Positions 37,069 to 46,931 of a stretch of DNA of 64,000 nt are shown piece after piece; the stretch's first letter is position 1; each line of letters opens with the position of its first letter. Location of the stretch: NCBI RefSeq assembly GCF_014295035.1, contig NZ_CP060404.1, forward strand, positions 3,814,501 through 3,878,500. Reading direction: 5' to 3'. The position numbers and the translations under genes were made by a program. The stretch is from Streptomyces buecherae (GTDB taxonomy: Bacteria; Actinomycetota; Actinomycetes; Streptomycetales; Streptomycetaceae). The notes under the pieces are model-generated. The model had not been told where the DNA came from. It saw only the letters and a list, made by a program, of their open reading frames with translations, and ran no database searches.

Positions 37069-37350
37069 TCCGACGGTCCCCCTTCCTGGCGTACCCGGTG
37101 GCTCACGTTCGTCCGGCCGCTCCGCCGCAGGTGGCGGCGTTCGCGGGCCGGGCCGGTTCCGGGGCGTCTCCCCCGGTGATCCCTACGATGCTCTGCCGGA
37201 GCCGCGTCATCAAGCCACGATCACGCTACGATCGTTGCCTCACAGGAAACGACGCCGAGGACAGGCACGCCAGGCCGCCGCGCGCGCAGCCGCGCCGCGC
37301 CGCGCGCACGCCGAGCCGCCGGCGCGGGGCACGGCGCACGGGGGGCGGAC

Positions 37351-38241
37351 ATGTGGGAACGGCACGAGGTGGAGACCTTCCTGCTGCTCGCCGACGAGCT
37401 GCACTTCGGGCGCACCGCCGCCCGACTCCACCTCACCACCGGCCACGTCAGCAAGACCGTCAAGAGGTTGGAGAGCCGCATCGGCGCCGCCCTCTTCGAA
37501 CGGACCAGCCGCCAGGTGCGGCTGACGCCGCTCGGTCAGCGACTCGTCGACGAGCTGGGCCCGGCGGTGGCGGCGGTCGAGGCGTCGTTGCGCAGGGCCG
37601 TCGACGCCGGCAAGGGCGTGACCGGCGAACTCTCCATCCACTTCCTGGGCCCGGCCACGGAACAACTCGTGCTCAGGGCCACCACCCACTTCGCCGCCCG
37701 CCACCCCGACTGCGCGGTCCACCTCCAGGCGGGCGAGCTGGGCACGAGCGCCACCCGGCTCCGCAAGGGCGAGATCGACATCCTCGTCGCCTCGTTCCCG
37801 TTCCCGGGCGCCCGCAACGGGCCCGTACTGCTGGCCGAGCCGCGCGTGTTGGCCATCGCCGCCGCGCATCCGCTGGCCAGCCGCGCGTCGCTCTCCCTCG
37901 ACGTGTTGGCCGAGGTACCGCTGATCCAACTGCCGGACGAGGTCTCGCGGGAGTTCCGCGACGACCGTACGCCCGGCTTCACGCCGAGCGGCCAGCCGAC
38001 GCTCAAGGGGCCCGCGTGCGACGGGCTCAGCAACATCCTCACCACGGTCGCGCTGGGCCGGGGCGTGTACCCGGTCGGCGCGCACTTCGCCCAGTACCAC
38101 GCCCGCCCCGACATCGCGTACGTCCCGCTGCACGACGCCCCGCCCGTGACCTGGGGGCCGGTCTGGCTGCCCGGCCACGAGACGGCCCGCGTCCGCGCGT
38201 TCGTCCAGAGCGCGGTCGAGGCCAACCCTCCGGGCGCCTGA
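37351..38241 (+). CDS. LysR family transcriptional regulator
   Basis: 296 residues. N-terminal winged helix: 'VETFLLLADELHFGRTAARL' then HLTTGHVSKTVKRLESRIGA and LFERTSRQVRLTPLG, the classical LysR reading-head. The C-terminal effector domain has 'LAIAAAHPLASRASLSLDVL' and 'GLSNILTTVALGRGVYPVG'. LysR proteins usually control the divergent neighbour, here the short RibD-like gene at 36595 across a 282-base region. The ligand is unknown. The ATG at 37351 follows GGGGGGCGGAC. Confidence 0.92.
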   Translation: MWERHEVETFLLLADELHFGRTAARLHLTTGHVSKTVKRLESRIGAALFERTSRQVRLTPLGQRLVDELGPAVAAVEASLRRAVDAGKGVTGELSIHFLGPATEQLVLRATTHFAARHPDCAVHLQAGELGTSATRLRKGEIDILVASFPFPGARNGPVLLAEPRVLAIAAAHPLASRASLSLDVLAEVPLIQLPDEVSREFRDDRTPGFTPSGQPTLKGPACDGLSNILTTVALGRGVYPVGAHFAQYHARPDIAYVPLHDAPPVTWGPVWLPGHETARVRAFVQSAVEANPPGA

Positions 38242-38508
38242 GCCCCCCCCGCCCCCACCCTCGCGCCCGAGCCCCACCCTGCGCCTGCGTCACCCCCGCT
38301 CGCCGTGGCGTGTCGCGCGACTCCGCGCGAGCGCGAGGCGCGCGCTCGGCCGCGCCCGTCGGGCTCCAACACCGGCCGCCGCGCGCCCTGTTCGCCGAGT
38401 GAGGGGAGCCTCGTCGGCGGGACGCGCGGCGGCTGGGGCGAGGGGGGAGGTGGCGGCGAAGTGGCGGTGGGAGACGCCGTGTTGGCCGCCGTGCGGGGAC
38501 GCGTCGGC

Positions 38509-39360
38509 TCAGCCGGCCGCGTTCGGGAACGCCTTCTTCACATTCTCCTCGGTGGCCATCTCGTCCGCGGCGCGGCCCGGCCGCTGCTGGGCCTCCTGGC
38601 GGGTGGACTGGGACTTCTCCACGGTGTTGAAGTCCTTGTCCAGGCCGAGGGCGGCGCGTACGTCCTGCTCCTCGTCCAGGTTGAACTGGCTGGTGACCCG
38701 CGCCAGGACCTCGCCGCGCTCGAACGCGTCCGTGCCTGTCGTGCGGTTGAGCCGCTCGGCCGCACGCCCGGAGAGCCGGACCGGGGCGGTCAAGCGCACC
38801 TGTCGGGCGGCGACGTCGAGCGTTTCGCGGCTGATCCGCTGGCTGGGAGCGCGGCCGATCGCGATGGTGTCCGACTGGTTGACGGTGGCCAGCACCGCGT
38901 TGCGCGTGAGGTCACTCTCGAACTCGGCGAGCCGGGCGACCTGCCCGGTCTTGGTGTTGACCACCGCGAGACCCCGGTCCTCGTACAGCACCCGGCCGCC
39001 GATGCGGCCGTCCACGTTGGTGACGACGCCGCTGGTGACGTCGAGCCGCAGGGGTACGCCGGCGGGCACGGCCTCCCGGGTCTGACCCTTGGCGTCGAGG
39101 CGGACCAGGCGCAGGTCGTGCTGCCGGAGCCGCTCCAGGGCCTGCGGCGTCACGGCGAACTGGGTGGCGCCCTCGACGACCGCGATGGCCCCACGGGGTG
39201 CGGCGACGGGCGCGGCGGCCTCGGACGGCCCGGGGCCGGCGGCGGCGACGCCGGGGACGACCGCGAGACCGAGGGCGACGGCGGCGGTGGCCACCGCCGC
39301 GCCGGCGCGGCGGGCGACGGAATGGGCTCGGGCGGCGGAGGTGGAGGGGAGAGAAGACAT
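38509..39360 (-). CDS. Secreted protein of unknown function
   Basis: 283 residues. The N-terminus has a classical signal: 'RAHSVARRAGAAVATAAVAL' then GLAVVPGVAAAG, with likely cleavage after AAA. The mature part is hydrophilic, with strand-rich 'GGRVLYEDRGLAVVNTKTG' and helical C-terminal 'ERGEVLARVTSQFNLDEEQD'. No Cys in the mature part and no known motif. ATG at 39360 has AGAAAGGAA upstream. It is convergent with the LysR gene, with 267 bases of empty sequence between. The function is unknown. Confidence 0.75.
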   Translation of the reverse strand: MSSLPSTSAARAHSVARRAGAAVATAAVALGLAVVPGVAAAGPGPSEAAAPVAAPRGAIAVVEGATQFAVTPQALERLRQHDLRLVRLDAKGQTREAVPAGVPLRLDVTSGVVTNVDGRIGGRVLYEDRGLAVVNTKTGQVARLAEFESDLTRNAVLATVNQSDTIAIGRAPSQRISRETLDVAARQVRLTAPVRLSGRAAERLNRTTGTDAFERGEVLARVTSQFNLDEEQDVRAALGLDKDFNTVEKSQSTRQEAQQRPGRAADEMATEENVKKAFPNAAG

Positions 39361-40084
39361 CGCGTGACGTTCCTTTCTGAAACGGTCGGATCGCAATGCC
39401 CACACAAGGCGACTTCTCGTGATCGCGCGACTTCAGTGGGTGATTCGGGTGGCGGCTGTCACCCGGTTGGCCAGGCACCGCAGTACGGGCCGCGCATCCC
39501 GGGCGTGGCTACCTGGCATTGACAGGCGGGCATGCCGTCCGACAGGCTCCTGGACCATGCCGCTCGTCCTTGATCCTTCGATCTTGTTGGTAGCGCGCCG
39601 CCACGTTGACCTGGTCCGTGTCGCGAGCGCGATCTGTCGCCACGCCTGACCCGCCCGAGCGGCCCCGCGGCTTCGCCCCGCTGCCTGCCTTGCTGATCGG
39701 CTCGACGCTGGTTCGTTCCGGCGCGTATTCCGTACGACGCGTGAGCGCATCGCGTCGATACGTCGTGCCTTCGTGACCGTTCTCGTTCGCTTGGCCTGCA
39801 CGGCCGTACGCCGTCCGCTCCGCTTCCGCTCTGGCTCGCGCCCCGACGTCCGCCCGGCTTCCGCTGCGAGCGCCGCCCGGTTTCCGTCCCCGGAATCTGG
39901 TCCGGTCCACCAGTTGCCTGGTCGACGGACCAACTGGCCCGGCGCGGGGCACTTCTGAGGCTTTTCTCCCCCCTTTTGACTTTCCGGTGCCCGACGGGTG
40001 CCGCCCCGCCACCGAGCCCCGACAGGCTCCGCCGTGCGCCGGGCGGCGGCCGTCGCGCGCCCCCACCCCAGCGAAGGACCCGCC
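39361..40084. other. 724-base region between secreted protein and sulfatase genes
   Basis: No gene is convincing on either strand. The sequence is less GC-rich in its first 400 bases than the flanks and should hold the divergent promoters of the two exported-protein genes. Confidence 0.4.
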
Positions 40085-41749
40085 ATGCCCACCTCGCCCC
40101 CGCCCCAGCCCCAACCCGCCGAGCAACCCACCCGCGGCGCCGAGCAACCCCACCCCGCCCAGCACCCCGACCCCCCCGGCCAATCCCAGCCCGAGCAGCC
40201 CACCGCCAGCGAGCAACCCAACCCACCGCTCTCCGGCGAGCAGTTCGACGCGCGGCACCGCGCGTCCGCCGACGCCCCGCCGCCCAGCCAGTTGAGCCGG
40301 CGCGCCTTCGGCGGCGTCGTCGGGGCCACCGCGGCGACCGCCGCCGCCGTGGCCGCCGCCGGTCCCGCCGCTGCCGCCACCAGCCGCGCCGCCCGCGACA
40401 CGGGCGCGGCGGCAGCCGGCACCCGCGCGGGGCGGCCGGGCCACGAGGGCGAGGCCGAAGCCGAGTTCGAGGCCGCCACCGACCGCCGGTCGCGGCGGCC
40501 CAACATCCTGTTCATCCTGGCCGACGACCTCGGCTGGGCCGACCTGTCCTCGTACGGCTCGCCCGACATCCACACCCCGCACCTGGACCGGCTCGCGCGC
40601 CAGGGCGTGCGGTTCACACAGGCGTACGCCGGCTCGGCGACCTGCTCCCCCACCCGGTTCAGCCTCTACACCGGCCGCTACCCGGGGCGTACCAGGGGCG
40701 GGCTCGCCGAGCCGATCGCCGACAGGAGCGTCGGGCTCGACCCGAACCACCCCACGCTCGCCTCGCTGCTGCGCGACGCCGGCTACGCCACCGCGCTGAT
40801 CGGCAAGTGGCACTGCGGCTACCTGCCCGACTACAGCCCCACCCGCTCCGGTTGGGACGAGTTCTTCGGCAACTTCGGCGGCGCCCTGGAGTACTACTCG
40901 AAGCTCGGGCTCAGCGGCGAGTACGACCTGTACGAGGGCGACGCCGAGTACAAGGACCTGCGGTACTACACCCGGATTCTGACCGAGCGGGCCAGCGACT
41001 ACGTACGGCGCGGGCACGGCGGGAAGCCCTGGTTGCTCAACCTCAACTTCACCACCCCGCACTGGCCGTGGATAGCCGAGGGCGACGAGGAGGAGAGCGC
41101 GCGGCTCACCGCCCGCATCAGGGCGGGCGAGAAGGGCGTGCTCAACCACCGCGAGGGCGGCTCGCTCGCCACGTACCGGGAGATGGTGCGGGACCTCGAC
41201 GCGTCGGTCGGCAGGGTGCTGGCCGCGCTGCGCGACTCCGGCGAGGAGCACAACACGCTGGTGATCTTCTCCAGCGACAACGGCGGCGAGCGCTGGTCGT
41301 ACCAGTGGCCGCTGTCCGGCAACAAGTTCACCCTCGAAGAGGGCGGCATCCGCGTCCCCAACCTCGTACGCTGGCCCGCCCGGCTGCGCCGCAACCAGGT
41401 CAGCCACGAGCCGGTGGCCTCGTACGACTGGACGGCGACGCTGCTTGAGGTCGCCGGCGCCCGGCCGCACCCGGCCTATCCGCTGGACGGCGTCAGCCTC
41501 GCCGGCTACCTGCTGCGTGGCGAACGGCTCGCGGAGCGCGACCTGTTCTGGCGGGTGCGCGGCGAGCGCGCGCTGCGGCGCGGCGACTGGAAGTACTACC
41601 GGGGCGCGGACGGCCGGGACAAGCTGTTCCACCTCACCAACGACCCGCGCGAACAGGCCAACCACGCCACTACGGACAAGCCACGGCTGGCCCGGTTGCG
41701 CGCCGCGTGGGAGAAGGTGGACGCGGGGCTGCTGCCGTACGAGGACTGA
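40085..41749 (+). CDS. Tat-exported arylsulfatase-type sulfatase
   Basis: 554 residues. A long Pro/Gln/Glu head precedes a twin-arginine signal SRRAFGG (71-77) and a hydrophobic Ala/Val stretch. The catalytic domain starts with RPNILFILADDLGWADLSSY, giving metal ligands DD. The formylglycine motif is CSPTR (187-191), Cys being the residue converted. 'LIGKWHCGYLPDY' and 'VIFSSDNGGERW' are further active-site parts. It should hydrolyse sulfate esters outside the cell. No sulfatase-activating enzyme gene is in the window, so it must be encoded elsewhere. Confidence 0.93.
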   Translation: MPTSPPPQPQPAEQPTRGAEQPHPAQHPDPPGQSQPEQPTASEQPNPPLSGEQFDARHRASADAPPPSQLSRRAFGGVVGATAATAAAVAAAGPAAAATSRAARDTGAAAAGTRAGRPGHEGEAEAEFEAATDRRSRRPNILFILADDLGWADLSSYGSPDIHTPHLDRLARQGVRFTQAYAGSATCSPTRFSLYTGRYPGRTRGGLAEPIADRSVGLDPNHPTLASLLRDAGYATALIGKWHCGYLPDYSPTRSGWDEFFGNFGGALEYYSKLGLSGEYDLYEGDAEYKDLRYYTRILTERASDYVRRGHGGKPWLLNLNFTTPHWPWIAEGDEEESARLTARIRAGEKGVLNHREGGSLATYREMVRDLDASVGRVLAALRDSGEEHNTLVIFSSDNGGERWSYQWPLSGNKFTLEEGGIRVPNLVRWPARLRRNQVSHEPVASYDWTATLLEVAGARPHPAYPLDGVSLAGYLLRGERLAERDLFWRVRGERALRRGDWKYYRGADGRDKLFHLTNDPREQANHATTDKPRLARLRAAWEKVDAGLLPYED

Positions 41750-41780
41750 GCCCCGTACGGCACACCGGCCGGGCCCCGGC

Positions 41781-42623
41781 TCACCCCACGACCGGCAGGT
41801 ACCCCGACAGATCGGCGCGCTCGCCGCTGGCGCTGACCGTGCCCGCGTCCACCTCGTGTTCCCACGCGGTGCGGCCGGCGGCGAGGCGGAGCCAGGTGAG
41901 CGCGTCGGTCTCCACCACGTTGGGCGGGGTGCCGCGGGTGTGCCGAGGGCCCCGCACGCACTGCACCACCGCGAACGGCGGCACCCGCAACTCGACCGAG
42001 CCGCCGGGCGCCTTGGCCGCGAGCGCGTCGGCCAGCAGCCGCGCGACCGAGGCCAGGGCCTGCCGGTCGTGGCTGATCGCGGTGCCGGTGGCGGCGGTCA
42101 GGTCGTCGCCGTGCACGACCAGTTCGAGCAGTCGGGTGACGAGGAAGTCGTCCACCGTCATCCGGCCGAACCGGGTGCTGACCAACTCGGTGCCGGCCGC
42201 GCCGGCCACCGCCTCGGCCAGTCGCGCGGCGGCGGCGTCGTAGCGGTCGAGGAGTTCGGTGGGCTCGCCCGCCCCGGACAGGTCGTCCGCCTCGGCGATG
42301 GTGGCCTGGGCGATCTCGTCGGCCTGCGCGCCCAGCGCGTTGACGTAGTCGCGCAGGTCGAGGTCGGCGGTCGCGCCCCGGGGCGCCGGGTCGGCGGCGA
42401 GGCGGCGGGGCAGGGTCTCCATGCAGACGGCGATGTGCACGATCAACTGCCGCACCGTCCACGCTCGCAGCCGCGAGGGCGCGGCGAGCAGCGGGGTGGC
42501 GTCGGAGGCCGCACACAGCACCGCGACCGCGTCCCGCACGGCCCGGACCTGCCCATCGAGCGCGGCCCGCACCTTCACGGGGTCATAGCTACGAGCTCGG
42601 GGTTTACGCGAAGCGGAAGCCAT
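41781..42623 (-). CDS. Maleylpyruvate isomerase-N / SCP2-like (sterol carrier) family protein
   Basis: 280 residues from ATG at 42623. The N-terminal four-helix DinB/MDMPI-like part has 'WTVRQLIVHIAVCMETLPRR' and 'FLVTRLLELVVHGDDLTAA', with His residues that can bind metal. The C-terminal 90 residues look like the bacterial SCP2 fold ('VELRVPPFAVVQCVRG'). Proteins of this kind sit next to purL in Streptomyces. Mycothiol-linked chemistry is typical for the N-terminal fold, but no substrate is known. Confidence 0.82.
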   Translation of the reverse strand: MASASRKPRARSYDPVKVRAALDGQVRAVRDAVAVLCAASDATPLLAAPSRLRAWTVRQLIVHIAVCMETLPRRLAADPAPRGATADLDLRDYVNALGAQADEIAQATIAEADDLSGAGEPTELLDRYDAAAARLAEAVAGAAGTELVSTRFGRMTVDDFLVTRLLELVVHGDDLTAATGTAISHDRQALASVARLLADALAAKAPGGSVELRVPPFAVVQCVRGPRHTRGTPPNVVETDALTWLRLAAGRTAWEHEVDAGTVSASGERADLSGYLPVVG

Positions 42624-42742
42624 GATCCACAGGGTAGAGCGTGCGCCCCCGCGCGGCCCGCGCCCGTACGCGACCCGGCCCGTACGCATCCCGGCCGGTA
42701 CGCGCTCCGGCCCGGGCGTGCGCGCGGGCGGCGGCCGGGAGG

Positions 42743-42783
42743 ACGGCGAAGGGCCCGTACGGAGCGTTCCGTACGGGCCCTCG
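42743..42783 (-). terminator. Terminator downstream of purL
   Basis: A near-perfect stem of 18-19 bases, GGCGAAGGGCCCGTACGGA against TCCGTACGGGCCCTCGCC, with a GCG loop. Confidence 0.75.
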
Positions 42784-42834
42784 CCGGCTCGTCCCGCGCG
42801 CGGTGCGGGCGCGGCTCAGGTGCTCACGCCCTGA

Positions 42835-45108
42835 TCAGGCCACCAGCGCCGGGATGGTCGCCTCACGCACCTCGCGCAGCTCCGTCAGCGGGATGCTGAA
42901 CTGGCCCTGCACCTCCAGCGCGTCCCCGTCCACGACGCCGATGCGCGTGGCGGGCAGCCCGCGCGCGCCGCACATGTCGGTGAAGCGCAGCTCCTCGCTG
43001 CGCGGCACCGCCACCACCGCGCGGCCGGCGGACTCCGAGAACAGCGCGACGAACGCGTCGTCGGTCGCGTCGCCGGAGGTGGCCAGGCCCTCGGGCAGCA
43101 CGATCCGGGCGCCCTTGCCGCCCCGCAGGCACGACTCGACCAGCGCCTGCACCAGGCCGCCGTCGGAGAGGTCGTGCGCCGCGTCGATCATGCCGTCGCG
43201 GGAGCCGGAGATCAGGATCTCGGCCAGCAGCCGCTCCCGCTCCAGGTCCACCTTGGGCGGCAGCCCGCCCAGGTGGTCGTGGACGACCTGGGACCAGGCC
43301 GAGCCGCCGAACTCCTCGCGGGTGTCGCCGAGCAGGTAGAGCAACTGGCCCTCGGTGCCGAAGCCGATCGGCGTGCGGCGGGCGACGTCGTCGATGACGC
43401 CGAGCACGGCGACCACCGGCGTCGGGTGGATGGCCGCCTCGCCGGTCTGGTTGTACAGCGAGACGTTGCCGCCGGTCACCGGCGTGCCGAGCTGCTGGCA
43501 GCCGTCGGCCAGGCCACGGATGGCCTCCACGAACTGCCACATGACGGCCGGGTCCTCGGGCGAGCCGAAGTTCAGGCAGTCGGAGATCGCGAGCGGCCTG
43601 GCGCCGGCCGCGGCCACGTTGCGGTACGACTCGGCCAGCGCGAGCTGCGCGCCGGTGTACGGGTCGAGCTTGGTGTACCGGCCGTTGCCGTCCGTGGCGA
43701 TGGCCACGCCGAGGCCGGTCTCCTCGCTGACCCGGATCATGCCGGAGTCCTCGGGCTGCGCCAGGACCGTGTTGCCCTGCACGAAGCGGTCGTACTGGTC
43801 GGTGACCCAGGACTTGGACGCCTGGTTCGCCGACCCGACCAGCTTCACGACCTGCTCGCGCAGCTCGTCGGCGGAGCCGGGGCGGGGCAGCTTGCCCGCG
43901 TCGTCGGCCTGGAGCGCGTCCTGCCAGTCGGGGCGCGCGTACGGGCGCTCGTAGACCGGGCCCTCGTGCGCGACCGTGCGCGGGTCCACGTCCACGATCT
44001 TCTCGCCGTGCCAGAAGATTTCCAGCCGGTCGCCGTCGGTGACCTCGCCGATGACGGTGGCGAGGACGTCCCACTTCTCGCAGATCGCCAGGAAGCGGTC
44101 CACCTTGTCCGGCTCCACGACCGCGCACATGCGCTCCTGCGACTCGCTCATGAGGATCTCCTCGGGCGAGAGCGTGGAGTCGCGCAGCGGCACGTCGTCC
44201 AGCGAGACGCGCATGCCGCCGGAGCCGTTGGAGGCCAGCTCGGAGGTGGCGCAGGACAGGCCGGCCGCGCCCAGGTCCTGGATGCCGACGACCAGCTTCT
44301 CGGCGTACGCCTCCAGGGTGCACTCGATGAGCAGCTTCTCCTGGAACGGGTCGCCGACCTGGACGGCGGGACGCTTCGACGGCTTGGAGTCGTCGAAGGT
44401 CTCGGAGGCCAGGATGGAGGCGCCGCCGATGCCGTCGCCGCCGGTGCGGGCGCCGTACAGGACGATCTTGTTGCCGGTGCCGCTGGCCTTGGCCAGGTGG
44501 ATGTCCTCGTGCCGCATCACGCCGATCGCCCCGGCGTTGACCAGCGGGTTGCCCTGGTAGCAGGCGTCGAAGACCAGCTCGCCGCCGATGTTCGGCAGGC
44601 CGAGGCAGTTGCCGTAGCCGCCGATGCCCGCGACGACGCCCGGCAGCACGCGCTTGGTGTCGGGGTGGTCGGGGGCGCCCATCCGCAGCGGGTCCACGAC
44701 GGCGACCGGGCGGGCGCCCATCGCGATGATGTCGCGCACGATGCCACCGACGCCGGTGGCCGCGCCCTGGTACGGCTCGACGTACGAGGGGTGGTTGTGC
44801 GACTCGACCTTGAAGGTGACCGCGTACCCCTCGCCGATGTCCACGACGCCGGCGTTCTCACCGATGCCCACCAGGAGCGCGTCGGTGGCGGGGGCCTTCT
44901 CGCCGAACTGGCGCAGGTGCACCTTGCTGCTCTTGTACGAGCAGTGCTCGGACCACATGACGGAGTACATGGCCAGCTCGGCGCCGGTCGGCCGGCGCCC
45001 GAGGATGTCCCGGACCCGCGCGTACTCGTCTTCCTTCAGGCCGAGTTCGGCCCAGGGCAGTTCTACGTCGGGCGTCTCGCCCGCGTGCTTCACGGTGTCG
45101 AGCGTCAT
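42835..45108 (-). CDS. purL: Phosphoribosylformylglycinamidine synthase subunit PurL
   Basis: 757 residues, the small-type PurL that works with PurQ and PurS to turn FGAR, glutamine and ATP into FGAM. Recognised stretches are 'MYSVMWSEHCSYKSSKVHLR', 'VTFKVESHNHPSYVEPYQGA', GVGGIVRDI and 'GMGSL'-type Gly-rich loops near 'GGNVSLYNQTG'. The ATG at 45108 overlaps the end of purQ by four bases (ATGA), so the three subunits are coupled. A strong hairpin follows the stop. Confidence 0.97.
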   Translation of the reverse strand: MTLDTVKHAGETPDVELPWAELGLKEDEYARVRDILGRRPTGAELAMYSVMWSEHCSYKSSKVHLRQFGEKAPATDALLVGIGENAGVVDIGEGYAVTFKVESHNHPSYVEPYQGAATGVGGIVRDIIAMGARPVAVVDPLRMGAPDHPDTKRVLPGVVAGIGGYGNCLGLPNIGGELVFDACYQGNPLVNAGAIGVMRHEDIHLAKASGTGNKIVLYGARTGGDGIGGASILASETFDDSKPSKRPAVQVGDPFQEKLLIECTLEAYAEKLVVGIQDLGAAGLSCATSELASNGSGGMRVSLDDVPLRDSTLSPEEILMSESQERMCAVVEPDKVDRFLAICEKWDVLATVIGEVTDGDRLEIFWHGEKIVDVDPRTVAHEGPVYERPYARPDWQDALQADDAGKLPRPGSADELREQVVKLVGSANQASKSWVTDQYDRFVQGNTVLAQPEDSGMIRVSEETGLGVAIATDGNGRYTKLDPYTGAQLALAESYRNVAAAGARPLAISDCLNFGSPEDPAVMWQFVEAIRGLADGCQQLGTPVTGGNVSLYNQTGEAAIHPTPVVAVLGVIDDVARRTPIGFGTEGQLLYLLGDTREEFGGSAWSQVVHDHLGGLPPKVDLERERLLAEILISGSRDGMIDAAHDLSDGGLVQALVESCLRGGKGARIVLPEGLATSGDATDDAFVALFSESAGRAVVAVPRSEELRFTDMCGARGLPATRIGVVDGDALEVQGQFSIPLTELREVREATIPALVA

Positions 45109-45785
45109 GCGGAGACCAACTTCTTCAAGATCGAGGTGAAGAATCCCAGCCCGTCGGTGCCGCCGGTGCCCACCTGCGGGTCCACCGCGTGCTCCGGGTG
45201 CGGCATCAGGCCGACGACGTTGCCGGCGGCGTTGGTGATGCCGGCGATGTCGCGCAGCGAGCCGTTGGGGTTGACGTCCAGGTAGCGGAAGACGACCCGG
45301 CCCTCCGCCTCCAACTCGTCGACCGTGCGCGCGTCCGCGACGAACTGGCCGTCGATGTTCTTCAGCGGGATCTGGATCTCCTGGCCGGCCGTGAAGTCGG
45401 TCGTCCAGGCGGTGTTCACGTTCTCGACCCGCAACTTCTGGTCGCGGCAGACGAAGTGCAGATGGTTGTTCCGCAGCATCGCGCCGGGCAGCAGATGCGT
45501 CTCGGTAAGAACCTGAAATCCGTTGCAGATACCCAGGACCGGCATGCCGGCCTTGGCCTGTTCGATGATCGATTCCATCACCGGCGAGAAGCGGGAGATC
45601 GCTCCGGCCCTGAGATAGTCGCCATACGAGAAGCCGCCGGGCAACACCACGGCGTCGACCTGATGAAGATCCTTGTCCCGGTGCCACAGCGGCACGGCCT
45701 CAAGACCCGCGATACGGACCGCGCGCTGGGTGTCGCGATCGTCGAGGGTGCCCGGGAAGGTGACAACTCCCACGCGTGCGGTCAC
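45105..45785 (-). CDS. purQ: Phosphoribosylformylglycinamidine synthase subunit PurQ (glutaminase)
   Basis: 226 residues, class I glutamine amidotransferase that supplies ammonia to PurL. The nucleophile Cys is in VLGICNGFQVL and the His in MPHPEHAVD; 'LPGGFSYGDYLRAGAI' is the oxyanion region. GTG start at 45785 overlaps the stop of purS by four bases, and its own end overlaps purL. One operon purS-purQ-purL. Confidence 0.97.
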   Translation of the reverse strand: MTARVGVVTFPGTLDDRDTQRAVRIAGLEAVPLWHRDKDLHQVDAVVLPGGFSYGDYLRAGAISRFSPVMESIIEQAKAGMPVLGICNGFQVLTETHLLPGAMLRNNHLHFVCRDQKLRVENVNTAWTTDFTAGQEIQIPLKNIDGQFVADARTVDELEAEGRVVFRYLDVNPNGSLRDIAGITNAAGNVVGLMPHPEHAVDPQVGTGGTDGLGFFTSILKKLVSA

Positions 45786-46027
45786 GACTCGACCTTTACG
45801 ACGAAGTCCTCAATGACGGTGTTCGCGAGGAACGTTTCCGCCATCTCGCGGATACGGGCGAGGGCGTCGTCGTCGACCGGTCCCTCCACCTCAAGTTCAA
45901 AGCGCTTGCCCTGACGTACGTCGGAGATCCCCTGGAAGCCCAGGCGGGGCAGCGCGCGCTGCACGGCCTGGCCCTGCGGGTCAAGGATCTCGGGCTTGAG
46001 CATGACGTCGACTACGACGCGTGCCAC
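45782..46027 (-). CDS. purS: Phosphoribosylformylglycinamidine synthase subunit PurS
   Basis: 81 residues. It begins VARVVVDVMLKPEILDPQGQ and ends ANTVIEDFVVKV, the full PurS fold that bridges PurL and PurQ. GTG at 46027 is preferred over GTG at 46033, since GGGAG is then six to seven bases upstream and not directly adjacent. First gene of the purSQL operon; its promoter lies in the 355-base divergent region shared with the lsr2-like gene. Confidence 0.95.
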   Translation of the reverse strand: MARVVVDVMLKPEILDPQGQAVQRALPRLGFQGISDVRQGKRFELEVEGPVDDDALARIREMAETFLANTVIEDFVVKVES

Positions 46028-46382
46028 TGGCACTCCCGGTGGTGTGGTGCGGCTGTGAGTTCTGGGGAGCGACCCCCAGGGACCCGAAGGCAGATGACAT
46101 AACCCTACATCCCTGCAAAATCTACGCGCATAGATAAGGTGAACCCTCGGTCACGTTTATGCATCGGGGGTGTCGAGCCCTGGGGGAAATCGAGGGGAAA
46201 ACGTATCGTCCGGATTGCGCGGGGACACGCGGACAGAATTACCGGGGCTTCACAATGCAATGCCCACCGCTGTACAAATGAAAAAGCATTGATCCCTGAC
46301 CTCCGGAACCCATGCACCGCGGCACGTCAACTGGCGACAGCTGGTGACAGCCAGGCGATGCAGCCCGAAAGGACCGATATCC
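46028..46382. other. Divergent promoter region between purS and the lsr2-like gene
   Basis: 355 bases without a gene, clearly lower in GC than the neighbours. Several T/A-rich segments such as ATCTACGCGCATAGATAAGG (about 46119-46138) could be promoter elements. The assignment to either gene is uncertain. Confidence 0.45.
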
Positions 46383-46700
46383 GTGGCACAGCGTGTAGTG
46401 GTCACAGTCTCTGACGACATCGATGGCGGAGAAGCCTCGGAAACGGTCACGTTCGGTCTCGACGGCAGGTCGTACGAGATCGATCTCAACTCTGCCAATG
46501 CGAAGAAACTGCGCGGCACTCTCGCCCCGTACGTCGAGGCGGGCCGCAAGCGGTCCCGCTCCGGCAAGACCTACCGGCGCACCGCCGTCGCCCCCGACCC
46601 GGCCACCGTGCGGGCCTGGGCCCAGTCGCACGGCATGGAGGTGCCGCCCCGGGGCCGCATCCCCAAGAAGGTCTACGAAGCCTTCAACGAGGCGAGCTGA
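46383..46700 (+). CDS. lsrL: Lsr2-family nucleoid-associated protein (LsrL-like)
   Basis: 105 residues from GTG at 46383, with AAAGGA upstream. The N-terminal dimerisation part has AQRVVVTVSDDIDGGEASET and 'VTFGLDGRSYEIDLNSANA'; the C-terminal DNA-binding part has VRAWAQSHGMEVPPRGRIPK, where PRGRIP corresponds to the R-G-R AT-hook-like minor-groove motif. Lsr2 proteins bind AT-rich DNA and silence horizontally acquired and biosynthetic genes. Its place next to purSQL matches the second Streptomyces paralogue, LsrL, and not the main Lsr2. Confidence 0.88.
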   Translation: MAQRVVVTVSDDIDGGEASETVTFGLDGRSYEIDLNSANAKKLRGTLAPYVEAGRKRSRSGKTYRRTAVAPDPATVRAWAQSHGMEVPPRGRIPKKVYEAFNEAS

Positions 46701-46851
46701 TCGAAGCCACCCGCTCCGGGGCGGCCGGCTGCGCCGACCCCGGAGCGGAAAGGCCGATCGCTTCCCGCTTCCCACCCGCCCTCCCGCCGGGTCGCGGAAG
46801 CGCCCGCGGGTCGGTCGGGGAGAGCAACCCGAGGCGCCCGCGCGCACCGAG

Positions 46852-46882
46852 TTGCATCGCACCCCCGTTGATCCGCTAGAGT
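46852..46882 (+). promoter_or_regulatory. Candidate promoter of tRNA-Gly (TCC)
   Basis: TTGCAT (46852-46857), 19 bases, TAGAGT (46877-46882), 50 bases before the tRNA. Confidence 0.45.
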
Positions 46883-46931
46883 CTGGAGCACGCCGAAGGG
46901 CACGGGCCGAAAAGCCCAGAACTTCGATCAT

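Noticed and set aside
39433..41665. Long - strand frames opposite the sulfatase
   Set aside because: The sulfatase frame has all catalytic motifs and a Tat signal; the opposite frames are shadows.
43174..45285. 703-codon + strand frame over purL
   Set aside because: Antisense of purL and purQ.
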